Positions 31,927-39,066 of a stretch of 41,459 nt of DNA are shown piece after piece. The first letter of the stretch is position 1. The number at the start of each line of letters is the position of its first letter. The translations under genes were made by a program, and so were the position numbers. A model generated the notes under the pieces. The model was not told where the DNA came from. It was given only the letters and a program-made list of their open reading frames with translations, and did not search any database. Source of the stretch: Deltaproteobacteria bacterium. GTDB lineage: Bacteria; Desulfobacterota; Desulfarculia; Adiutricales; Adiutricaceae. The stretch lies in NCBI GenBank assembly GCA_031273455.1, contig JAISRZ010000065.1:110907-152365 (forward strand). Direction: 5' to 3'.

Positions 31927-32597
31927 GTGATTTTAGTCTGGCCTTTTTCCAAGGTCACGGACTTTTGGCCGCTAGGGGCGATGATCTGAGTGTCGATCCG
32001 GGTAAAGGAGGGGAATTTTTCCTGGAGCCGGGAATCGATGTCTTTTAACTCCGCCGGTTTGGCGCAGGAAAAGATGTACTCCACCAGGATATCGTTGTGC
32101 TCGCCTTCCTCGCCGTGCTCATGATCGCCTTCCTCGGCGTGCTCATGATCGCCTTCCGCGTCGTGATCGTGGTCGCCTTCATCCTCGTGATCATGGTCGC
32201 CTTCGGCGGCGTCGGCTTTGGCTTTACTGTCCTCCCGACCCTCCGGCCAAGAATTCGCGGGCAAAAGGGACGCCTCTAAAGGCGGTGAGTAGAATCTTTG
32301 GCCTTTGGGCGCGCAACCAGCGGCGGGCGTAAAGATGAAGAGGTCTTTAGGGGCGTTTAAAAGTCCGCTCATCTTCTTGACATCCTCAGTCTCCGCCGGG
32401 GTTCCAGGGGCCCTTTCAAAGGGGATGAGGTTGATTAAGGGACTATCGAGGAGCAGTTCCACCTCGTCGCCTTCAATAATAACATTGAGTTTAGCCGCCC
32501 CATGCTCATGGGGTGGATGATACTGAGCCATAACTGGGGAATAGAGGGCGAGGGCTAATATAAACCCCAGACCCAGGGCTGGAAGGAACTGACGCAT
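31920..32597 (-). CDS. zrgA: ZrgA-like (DUF2796) His-rich periplasmic zinc-binding protein
   Basis: 225 residues. A signal peptide (LGLGFILALALYSPVMA) is followed by the family hallmark HEHGAAKLNV and ELLLDSPLINLIPFE. A central metal-binding stretch consists of five imperfect GDHDHEDE-type repeats (DNA at about 32,095-32,215), followed by YIFSCAKP and a C-terminal beta region. ZrgA of Vibrio cholerae is a zinc-regulated periplasmic protein involved in zinc uptake with its operon partners. AAGGAGA precedes the ATG with good spacing. It is the first gene of the operon and has a candidate Zur box 41-59 bases upstream. Confidence 0.88.
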   Translation of the reverse strand: MRQFLPALGLGFILALALYSPVMAQYHPPHEHGAAKLNVIIEGDEVELLLDSPLINLIPFERAPGTPAETEDVKKMSGLLNAPKDLFIFTPAAGCAPKGQRFYSPPLEASLLPANSWPEGREDSKAKADAAEGDHDHEDEGDHDHDAEGDHEHAEEGDHEHGEEGEHNDILVEYIFSCAKPAELKDIDSRLQEKFPSFTRIDTQIIAPSGQKSVTLEKGQTKITW

Positions 32598-32637
32598 GAA
32601 AATCTCCTTTTGATGGTAACCGGCGTAATTTTTAGCG

Positions 32638-32656
32638 AATGATATATCATATCATT
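32638..32656. promoter_or_regulatory. candidate Zur box
   Basis: AATGATAT-ATC-ATATCATT is a perfect 8-bp inverted repeat with a 3-base centre. Size and sequence fit Fur-family operators. It lies just upstream of the ZrgA-like gene, in an operon that ends with a Zur-like regulator, so repression by Zur in the presence of zinc is likely. Confidence 0.7.
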
Positions 32657-32659
32657 AGA

Positions 32660-33329
32660 ATGGTCAAGATATCTTAAAAGATTAGAAATTTCAAGTGGTT
32701 TCAGTCAAGCGACCCCAGAAAAAGGGAGTTTAAAGGGCGGCTCCGACTTCTAGGCTTTAAGGGGATTAGATATTTTGGCGTGATATATTGCAATTTTTAA
32801 CTTTAGGCAATTAAATAAATAAATTTATATCTATTGTTCATTGTTATTAAATTTATTTATTGACAAATTAAACGCTTAAAAAAGGGGCGAACTATAGTGG
32901 AAAAGTTATTTTAAACCACCTCGACCTTAATTGTTTAGTGGTAAAACGATTTTTAGCCGTGGTTCTTTTGACCCAAAATAAACAATAAAGTTTTAGGGAA
33001 AAAGCTGGCCATTCTCATTGATGATTATGACGTGTCCATAGGCGACCGAGGACTAGCTATCCACTTGTGGCTGAGCTAGGCCTATATTGGCGAGGCGAGT
33101 GGTTGAAAGAGGAAACTTTCGCTACGCACATTTCGCTGCGCGACTCTACCGTATGCCGCCACCTATAACATAGATCTTGTGAAACGCTTACTTGGAAATG
33201 ATTGTCTAATTCAACTAAAAGTAACACCTACTTTAATATTTAGATAATAATATCTGAATACTGTTTTTAATCGTCTAGCTGATTTAATGATAAATAACTT
33301 ATTTAACTATATATTATAGTAAATATATA
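32660..33329. other. 670-base gene-poor stretch
   Basis: No intact gene. Around 33,000-33,080 on the + strand a short reading frame gives GKKLAILIDDYD before a stop, which recalls the LIDEYD motif of AAA-ATPase-like (DUF1703-type) proteins and may be a relic. The part from 33,200 to 33,330 is very AT-rich. Confidence 0.4.
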
Positions 33330-33656
33330 TTATAAATTATTATAAACTATTACTTTTTCATTATTTACTATATCTACAAATTTAGGATCAAAATATTTCA
33401 TGCGAAGACAAAATAACGCATCTGTAGAAATTAAATCGACACGTTTATTAAATTTGTTTTCTAATTCATCATTTAATTGATATAAATCTAATAAAGTGAA
33501 TATATTAAAATCTGGATCGTCCATTAAAATGTCAACATCACTTTCTTCAGTCGCTTCACCTCGAGCGTAAGAGCCAAAAACCCATAATGCTTTCAAGTTA
33601 TACTTGATTGCTATTGGTAATACAATAACTTTAATTTGTTCTAATGAATATATCAT
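33330..33656 (-). CDS. MNT-type minimal nucleotidyltransferase
   Basis: 108 residues. The motif LWVFGSYARGEATEESDVDILMD gives the GSxAxG...DxD signature of the MntA/KNTase nucleotidyltransferase fold, with the metal-binding DVD. Such proteins usually act as the antitoxin partner of a HEPN toxin, which they modify with AMP. No HEPN-like reading frame is next to it, so it appears orphaned. The gene is far more AT-rich than the genes to the left, suggesting transfer. Confidence 0.85.
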   Translation of the reverse strand: MIYSLEQIKVIVLPIAIKYNLKALWVFGSYARGEATEESDVDILMDDPDFNIFTLLDLYQLNDELENKFNKRVDLISTDALFCLRMKYFDPKFVDIVNNEKVIVYNNL

Positions 33657-34397
33657 AACTTATATGTTAAAATTTTATATAAAATTATAGCTATTTTTAT
33701 ACTCATAAAATGTCATGAAAATTATTTAACTGTTTGAAATATAGCGTTATTACAGAAATAACTTAAAAGGTGGCATATATGAATAGATATACTTGATTAC
33801 TGGAATGGATCAAACTATGATTACAGCGGTTTGAGTCAAGAGTTATAGTAATGTCTGAATGAGCGTTTTCTGAATGAGCGTTTGACGCAGTATTCTCATT
33901 TTCAAAAATTTCCTGTTGATTCGATAAAGAATTTATCAATTATATTAATGATTATAGAATAGTATTTAGATTCATTGGTGTTTTCGATGAAATCTTGTCT
34001 ACCTACTTAAATTGTCGATAATATGATCAACTAAACTATCTTTAGATTCATTTCTCCAGTTCGGTAACCAAATTGACAAGTAGTCTATTATTATACTCAG
34101 AGTCAAAAGGATTTTCCACTTCCACCCAGAAATCGGTATGTTCCCTAAAACAATTTCTTTTAGCGAAAACCGTTCGTTAGGCGACAACAGTTAGCCGACA
34201 ATAGGTGGCCCCTTAATCTCCTTCATTAGGCCAGAAGCCAACATTTAGGCTAAGAGGCGAAGGAATTTAAGTCCTCGGACTGGGGATCCCCAAAGGACGA
34301 GCGGGGCCAACAGATAAGGAAGCGCCTGGTGAAAGGGAGCGAATTGGCGGCAATATAGTGGCCAAAAAAGTTACGCGCCCAAAGATTGAAAAGCGCC
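33657..34397. other. 740-base gene-poor, degraded stretch
   Basis: No gene I can support. A 62-codon open frame on the - strand (33,999-34,187) has no ribosome site or recognised motif. Base composition shifts from AT-rich to about the cluster average near 34,200, which suggests a junction. Confidence 0.4.
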
Positions 34398-35001
34398 GAC
34401 TTAACGTTCTGGCCAGTCCATCTCCATTAAGCCCTCCTGGAACTCTTCTTCAGTCAGCCTGGCGATCTTTATGACCACAGAGCGCTCCAGTTGGGTCGCG
34501 TTCAGAAATTCTAAGGCCAGGCGAAGTTTCTCCTTGAGCTCCCCTCGCTAATTCCCTCTTCCTTCGCCTTTTTAAGCGTAACTCGCTCCCGAAAAATGGC
34601 TATACCGCGAGCCAATTGGCTCTCTTGAAATTCTTAAGAAGCCGTTACCGCGTAATCCACGTCAATTACCTCCATGATTTCCGGAACGCCTGTCGCTTTA
34701 AACTGTTTAAGGTCGGCGACCGTCTTGGCCTTTAACAGGTGGAACAACAAACTCAGGCGGTCTATTTTTGGAAATCGTGTGGAGGATAGCGAGTATTGTC
34801 TAAAAAAAGATAGCTTGTTTGGTCCTCGATTTGATAATCAAGCTGTCCAGGCGTAGCGTTCAAGGCGCGGAAAGATATACTTCTGAAGATGACTAGTAGG
34901 AAAAAAAGGACCAGGCTGGGAGGGTCCAGGGTCGGGGCCGAGTAAGCTAACCCGACCAGGACGGCGCCTTGCTGGACAAAGGTCCTGGAGATCATAGACA
35001 A
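34398..35001 (-). pseudogene. Rpn/PD-(D/E)XK-family transposase remnant
   Basis: Fragments in different frames of the - strand read, in order, LDYQIEDQTSYLFLDNTRY, then KIDRLSLLFHLLKAKTVADL with GVPEIMEVIDV, then FRERVTLKKAKEEGISEG, then GELKEKLRLALEFLNATQL and EEEFQEGLMEMDWPER before a TAA. This order and the alternating Lys/Glu helix near the end fit the C-terminal half of Rpn-type recombination-promoting nuclease/transposase proteins. At least two frameshifts (near 34,770 and 34,550) and a stop at about 34,637 break it. The nuclease domain is not recognisable, so the element is dead. Confidence 0.55.
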
Positions 35002-35270
35002 AATCTTTTATCAGCTTTTAGACATATTTAGCCGCCACTGACAGAAATCGCGTTATTAAGCTTTTGGCAACTCAAAAAAAGTAAAACGAATCTTGTCAGT
35101 CATAAGTTCATGTCACTTAGTTTAGAGTAAAGTAAAATTCGACTGAAATTCGTTATTATTTAAAAGATTTAAATCCATGGATGCCAATAAAAGCCACTTT
35201 AGAAAGCTCAATATAGTCATGGCCAGTAAATAGAGAACCGCCAAATATCCTAGACCAATAATACCAAGCG

Positions 35271-35477
35271 CTAGGGGAAGTATCCTTCGTTCACTACCTG
35301 GACTTCAAGCTCGACAATTCGACCGTGAGCGTCCATTTTAACATCGAACCGGCGGAACTTCTCGCCGTATACTTTTGGAGCCATTTTAAGGATTGGTCTA
35401 TCTTGCCGCGGTATGTTATACGATATTGCGGAATTTAGGTTGGATAGGCCCCTTAAACTAAACTGGCCCAAGCTCAC
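35271..35477 (-). CDS. small hypothetical protein, second of a pair
   Basis: 68 residues, not recognised. It ends with FDVKMDAHGRIVELEVQVVNE. It starts with GTG overlapping the stop of the upstream small gene (GTGA), which suggests either translational coupling or a single gene split by a frameshift. It has no signal peptide or membrane segment. Confidence 0.4.
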   Translation of the reverse strand: MSLGQFSLRGLSNLNSAISYNIPRQDRPILKMAPKVYGEKFRRFDVKMDAHGRIVELEVQVVNEGYFP

Positions 35478-35692
35478 AAGACCACGTCCAAAGTGGAACT
35501 CCGGGCGTTTAAGTAATCAACTTCCTCGTCAGCTTGGTTAAACTCTTTCCGTTCGCCACCGTCCACTGGCGGGGATTTTTTCCGTTCGCCGCCTGGGGAC
35601 GCGGCCACCGGGGCCTCGATGGAAGACCGGGTCACGGGCCGCTCAATTTTTTTCTGTTTTAAGTAACCCATAAGCTCGCTGGAGATAAACAT
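35474..35692 (-). CDS. small hypothetical protein with a strong ribosome site
   Basis: 72 residues, hydrophilic and Ser/Pro/Lys-rich, with a helical start (MFISSELMGYLKQKK). The ribosome site AAGGAGG lies five bases before the ATG, one of the best in the window, which argues that the start is real. I do not recognise a family. It could be the N-terminal part of one protein continued by the next frame. Confidence 0.45.
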   Translation of the reverse strand: MFISSELMGYLKQKKIERPVTRSSIEAPVAASPGGERKKSPPVDGGERKEFNQADEEVDYLNARSSTLDVVL

Positions 35693-36115
35693 GGGGGCCT
35701 CCTTTCGGGACGATCTCCCTTAGGATCCTTATCGGACAGAGGCCAGGTTAACTTTAGCCAAACCTAAAAATAATTTTGGCTTTGGCTCTGGGTGGCCTTC
35801 AGTTCTCCGCGAGGCCAGGGGTTGAGACTGGCCAAACTAGTTTGTTCAACATTTATTAGTGATATTTAGGTTTTATTTAAATATAGATATTCTTTAAAAC
35901 TGTATGCAATTATATAAATAATTTAAATCATAACGCTAGTTAATAACTTATTGTGGGTATAGCGTTGACCTCACAAGCGGACGCTCTCCGCGGACAACTC
36001 CCCTATGAACGGAGAACATTCCCACGCGACTGACATCTGACCGTCAAATGGATTATTAGCCGTAAGGTTCAGTTCGGAGGCCGCTAGATCCTCCAGGGCC
36101 GGAGGCGACTTTATT

Positions 36116-36142
36116 AAAGTCTCTTTGGCCAAAAGAGACTTT
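36116..36142. repeat. 11-bp perfect inverted repeat
   Basis: AAAGTCTCTTT (36116-36126) and AAAGAGACTTT (36132-36142) flank a five-base centre GGCCA. No T tract follows on either strand, so it is more likely an operator or structural hairpin than a terminator. Confidence 0.6.
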
Positions 36143-36394
36143 AAACCGACTTTTAGCTAACGGAGGCGTCGTCTGGTAAAGTCTAACCTGTATCCTGGGT
36201 TTGGTCAGAACTTTCTTTATGGACAAAACTAGAGTCATATCGGGGCTCCCATTCAGGTCGGAGTCGTTTTCCCTCGATTTAGGGCTTTGACCTGGAGAGC
36301 CAGCGACATTTGATGTTTTTAGGGGCTTGATGGCCAGAAATAAAATAAGAATTTCGGTTAATTTACCCGCGAAACTCAGTTTAGAAAATAATAC

Positions 36395-36426
36395 TTGACA
36401 GGCGCTTTAAGCTACGCTAGTATAAA
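36395..36426 (+). promoter_or_regulatory. candidate promoter of the duplicated gene unit
   Basis: A perfect TTGACA at 36395-36400 is followed by TAGTAT at 17-base spacing (36418) or TATAAA at 20-base spacing (36421). It lies just outside the duplicated segment, so only copy 1 has it directly. Confidence 0.45.
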
Positions 36427-36501
36427 TATTCAGTTGAGTGGACCTGGAAGATTATTGGCTAGCCAAAAGTGTGGGAAGATGAATCACCTTTAAGATAGAT
36501 C

Positions 36502-36588
36502 ATGGCCAAATATTATTGGGATTGGTTTTTGAGCGCTGGATGGGGTGAATGTCAGAAGGGCGATTGGCTTTTACCTTTAATTTTCTGA
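36502..36588 (+). CDS. 28-codon Trp-rich micro-ORF in the leader (copy 1)
   Basis: The frame encodes MAKYYWDWFLSAGWGEC and 11 further residues, with four Trp. The same position in unit 2 keeps the frame, length and stop. The ribosome site is weak (AAGATAG). It may be a leader peptide or a small secreted or toxic peptide; the changes between copies are mostly amino-acid altering, so coding is not proven. Confidence 0.35.
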   Translation: MAKYYWDWFLSAGWGECQKGDWLLPLIF

Positions 36589-36638
36589 TTTACCACCGCT
36601 GGAAAAAGATAGTGGTAATAACATAAAGGGTCAAAGGG
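36578..36638 (+). promoter_or_regulatory. 61-base leader identical in both units (copy 1)
   Basis: This stretch is identical to 37825-37885 although its flanks differ. It contains TACCAC (36591-36596) pairing with GTGGTA (36612-36617) and ends in two AAAGGG-type ribosome sites before the main gene. Confidence 0.5.
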
Positions 36639-36646
36639 TAACTAAA

Positions 36647-37513
36647 ATGGGACAAAGGTATCGCGCCACTATCTATGATATTGACGATATGACTCGCTTC
36701 ATGATAGACGCTGATAAGTTCGACGCTAACTGTTATTCATTCAGCGCCGCTGTCGTCTGCGCTCACTATCTTTTACGTCAGAAGTCACATCGGGTCATGT
36801 GGTTCGGTGATTACGCCATTGCGGATAAAGGTTTGAAGTATTTCTCAGGAATGTCAGATTTGCTTGGTATATCCGCTTGCGTAAAGGACGAGGAAGATCT
36901 TCTTGAGTGTGATGCGTCTGATGATGATAGTCGCGCGAAATTACAATTTATTCGGGAAAACTACAAGCGTTGGCGTTCAATCAATATTTATTATAAGGCA
37001 ATGGCGTATTTTAACTATGATGATAATCGTAGCGTCTCTTATTCGGGTTTTCTGTTAAACCATTCCCAAAAGCTGGCGATTAATCTTGCGGACTACCTAC
37101 AGCGATCGTTGTCAATGCTCGGACGTGACTTTTTGGGGGCCGTTGATTTAATTCCTGTATTAACTGTATCGGGTGGAGGAGCCGATATGGCCTTTTTTGA
37201 GGGAATTTCTTGGGACACTACGGAAAAACTTGCCCAACAATGGCGAGGAGATTCGCTCCAAATCGTTGATGAGCCTCCAACTAATTATCCAATCATCAAT
37301 TGCTGTTTCGCTGATATCTGGGGCCGGGCAAAAGCCTGCCGAAGTTTGTACGGGGTTGACAGTTCTAATTATATACTTGGTGATAAAAATGGTAATCGCT
37401 ATGAATGCGCTAATAGTTATATTTCATTTTTTCATCGAGGGCCGCGCCATCAAGTTCAAGTTGAATTTAAAGAAAATGATATTCTTTATAATGCGAAGAT
37501 TGTACCCGAATGA
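36647..37513 (+). CDS. unrecognised 288-residue protein (copy 1 of tandem pair)
   Basis: I do not recognise this protein. It has no signal peptide or membrane helix and looks like a soluble alpha/beta protein. Notable stretches are NCYSFSAAVVCAHYLLRQ, HRVMWFGDYAIAD, RGDSLQIVDEPPT, NCCFADIWGRAKACRSLYG and a C-terminal basic/acidic beta stretch. AAAGGG lies about ten bases before the ATG. Base composition is more AT-rich than in the cluster at 1-20 kb. A diverged tandem copy follows. A role as a cargo, defence or immunity gene is only a guess from the duplication and the degraded surroundings. Confidence 0.75.
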   Translation: MGQRYRATIYDIDDMTRFMIDADKFDANCYSFSAAVVCAHYLLRQKSHRVMWFGDYAIADKGLKYFSGMSDLLGISACVKDEEDLLECDASDDDSRAKLQFIRENYKRWRSINIYYKAMAYFNYDDNRSVSYSGFLLNHSQKLAINLADYLQRSLSMLGRDFLGAVDLIPVLTVSGGGADMAFFEGISWDTTEKLAQQWRGDSLQIVDEPPTNYPIINCCFADIWGRAKACRSLYGVDSSNYILGDKNGNRYECANSYISFFHRGPRHQVQVEFKENDILYNAKIVPE

Positions 37514-37748
37514 AGTGACTCTTAACTTTGAAATGGCTTAAATATTTAACCTCTATGATTACGGCCATTAATGATTTAATTTCCTTAATTTTTCCATGAT
37601 TATCAGTTTCTATATAGCCTAAATCAGCTAGTTTTTATTTATTCGGTCTTTATTGACGCTGTGATCCAATCGAGGTAAGTCTTGTAGACGGGGATTATTG
37701 TTTCAACAGCCCAAAGTGTAGGATGATGAATCCCCTTGGGGATAGAAC

Positions 37749-37835
37749 ATGGCCAAATATTATTGGAATTGGTTTTTGAGCGGTGGATGGGGCGAAGGTC
37801 TGAATGGCGATTGGCTTTCACCAATAATTTTCTGA
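37749..37835 (+). CDS. 28-codon Trp-rich micro-ORF in the leader (copy 2)
   Basis: It encodes MAKYYWNWFLSGGWGEG and 11 further residues, the counterpart of 36502-36588. GGGGA lies six bases before the ATG, a better site than in copy 1. Of nine codon differences between copies about seven change the residue, yet the frame stays open. Confidence 0.35.
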   Translation: MAKYYWNWFLSGGWGEGLNGDWLSPIIF

Positions 37836-37885
37836 TTTACCACCGCTGGAAAAAGATAGTGGTAATAACATAAAGGGTCAAAGGG
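37825..37885 (+). promoter_or_regulatory. 61-base leader identical in both units (copy 2)
   Basis: Identical to 36578-36638, including the TACCAC/GTGGTA stem (37838-37843 and 37859-37864). Full identity here against divergence in both reading frames points to a constrained RNA element or recent conversion. Confidence 0.5.
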
Positions 37886-37893
37886 AATCTAAA

Positions 37894-38652
37894 ATGGGAC
37901 AAATTTTTTGCGCCACTATCTATGATATTGAAGAAATGACCCGCTTCTTGATGGTCGCTGATAAGTTCCACGCTAACTGTTATTCATTCAGCGCCGCTGT
38001 CGTCTGCGCTCACTATCTTTTACGTCAGAAGACACATCGGGTCATGTGGTTCGGTGATTTTGCCATTGCGGAAGACGGTTTGAAGTATTTCTCAGGAACG
38101 TCAGATTTGCTTGGTATATCCGCTTGCATTACGAACGATGATGATTTTCTTGAGAGTGATGTATCTGATGAGGATAGTCGCGCGAAACTACAATTTATAC
38201 GGGAAAACTACAAGCGTTGGCGTTCAATCAATATTTATAATAAGGCAATGGAATATTTTAACTATGATAAAAATCGTAGCGTTTTGTATTCTGGTTTTCT
38301 GTTAAACCATACCAAAAAGCTGGCTATTAATCTTACGGACTACCTACAGCGATCGTTGTCAATGTTCGGACGTGATTTTTTGGGGGCCATTGATTTAATT
38401 CCTGTATTAACTGAAACGGGTGGAGGAGCCACTATGGCCTTTTTTGAGGGAATTTCTTGGGATACTACGGAAGAACTTACAGCGAAATGGCGAGGAGATT
38501 CGCTCCAAATCGTTGATGAGCCTCCAACTGATTATCAAATCATCAATTGCTGTTTCGCTGATATCTGGGGCCGGGCAAAAGCCTGCCGATGCCTGTACGG
38601 AGTTGACAGTTCAAATTATATACTTGGTGATAAAAATGGTAATCGCTATTAA
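37894..38652 (+). CDS. truncated paralogue of the 288-residue protein (copy 2, probable pseudogene)
   Basis: Residues 1-252 align with the protein at 36647. Codon 253 is TAA (38650-38652) where copy 1 has GAA, removing the last ~36 residues. The frame stays open after the stop to a TGA at 38764-38766, still encoding an ILYNAKIVPE-like end, so the nonsense change is recent or tolerated. Several changes are seen in the untranslated tail. It may be a decaying copy, or a shortened protein may still work. Confidence 0.7.
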   Translation: MGQIFCATIYDIEEMTRFLMVADKFHANCYSFSAAVVCAHYLLRQKTHRVMWFGDFAIAEDGLKYFSGTSDLLGISACITNDDDFLESDVSDEDSRAKLQFIRENYKRWRSINIYNKAMEYFNYDKNRSVLYSGFLLNHTKKLAINLTDYLQRSLSMFGRDFLGAIDLIPVLTETGGGATMAFFEGISWDTTEELTAKWRGDSLQIVDEPPTDYQIINCCFADIWGRAKACRCLYGVDSSNYILGDKNGNRY

Positions 38653-38766
38653 TGCGCTAATTTTAATATTTTATTTTTTAATCGAGGGTCGCGCCGTCAA
38701 GTTAAAGTTAAATTTACCGAAAATAAAATTCTTTATAATGCGAAGATTGTACCAGAATTGAAATGA

Positions 38767-39006
38767 CTCTTAACTTTGAAATGGCTTAAATATTAAACCT
38801 CTATGATTACGGCCATTAATGATTTAATTTCCTTGATTTTTCCATGATTATCAGTTTCTATATAGCCTAAATCAGTTAGTTTTTTTTATTCGGTCTTTAT
38901 TGACGCTGTGATCCAGCGGTTCGTTCTTTTGATATTTCTGACAAGACTGAATCAAGGACGACTTAATATCCTGTGGAGAATCGTGAAAATTTATCTAACT
39001 AGAAAA
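38767..39006. other. non-coding stretch after the duplicated unit
   Basis: It contains the 3' flank of unit 2 (to about 38,915) and then about 90 bases with no gene or motif seen, before the hydrogenase terminator. Confidence 0.5.
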
Positions 39007-39057
39007 AGGCCCAGCGTCCTCCAGAGGCTATGACGTCTCTGGAGGACAACCTGGCCT
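39002..39057 (-). terminator. intrinsic terminator of the hydrogenase operon
   Basis: GTCCTCCAGAG (39016-39026) pairs perfectly with CTCTGGAGGAC (39037-39047), and an outer AGGCC/GGCCT pair extends the stem. On the - strand the stem is followed by TTTTT (39006-39002). It lies just after the hndD stop. Confidence 0.85.
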
Positions 39058-39066
39058 ATAGCTAAC

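Larger units (their letters stand above)
35693..36449. other. 757-base intergenic stretch with promoter candidate
   Basis: No supported gene; a 60-codon frame at 36,056-36,238 (-) lacks any motif. The stretch holds an AT-rich part around 35,840-35,950, an 11-bp inverted repeat at 36,116-36,142, and a -35-like box at 36,395. Confidence 0.5.
36450..37668 (+). repeat. tandem duplication, unit 1
   Basis: It starts at GATTATTG and ends at TGTGATCCA. It contains the micro-ORF, the conserved leader, the 288-residue gene and about 155 bases of 3' flank, all repeated in unit 2 in the same order and orientation, with an offset of 1,247 bases across the genes. Confidence 0.9.
37693..38915 (+). repeat. 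tandem duplication, unit 2
   Basis: A direct repeat of 36450-37668, separated from it by 24 bases. It matches closely throughout, with scattered substitutions and small indels at both ends. Confidence 0.9.

Noticed and set aside
35271..35692. A FlaG or FlgM flagellar protein
   Set aside because: Only a loose resemblance near DAHGRIV; no flagellar genes are nearby.
36502..36588. A class IIa (pediocin-like) bacteriocin because of the KYY motif
   Set aside because: The YGNGV box and paired cysteines are missing; KYY alone is not enough.
37173..37541. A 122-codon frame inside the 288-residue gene, also open in copy 2
   Set aside because: It overlaps the better supported gene in another frame and its open state follows from the duplication.
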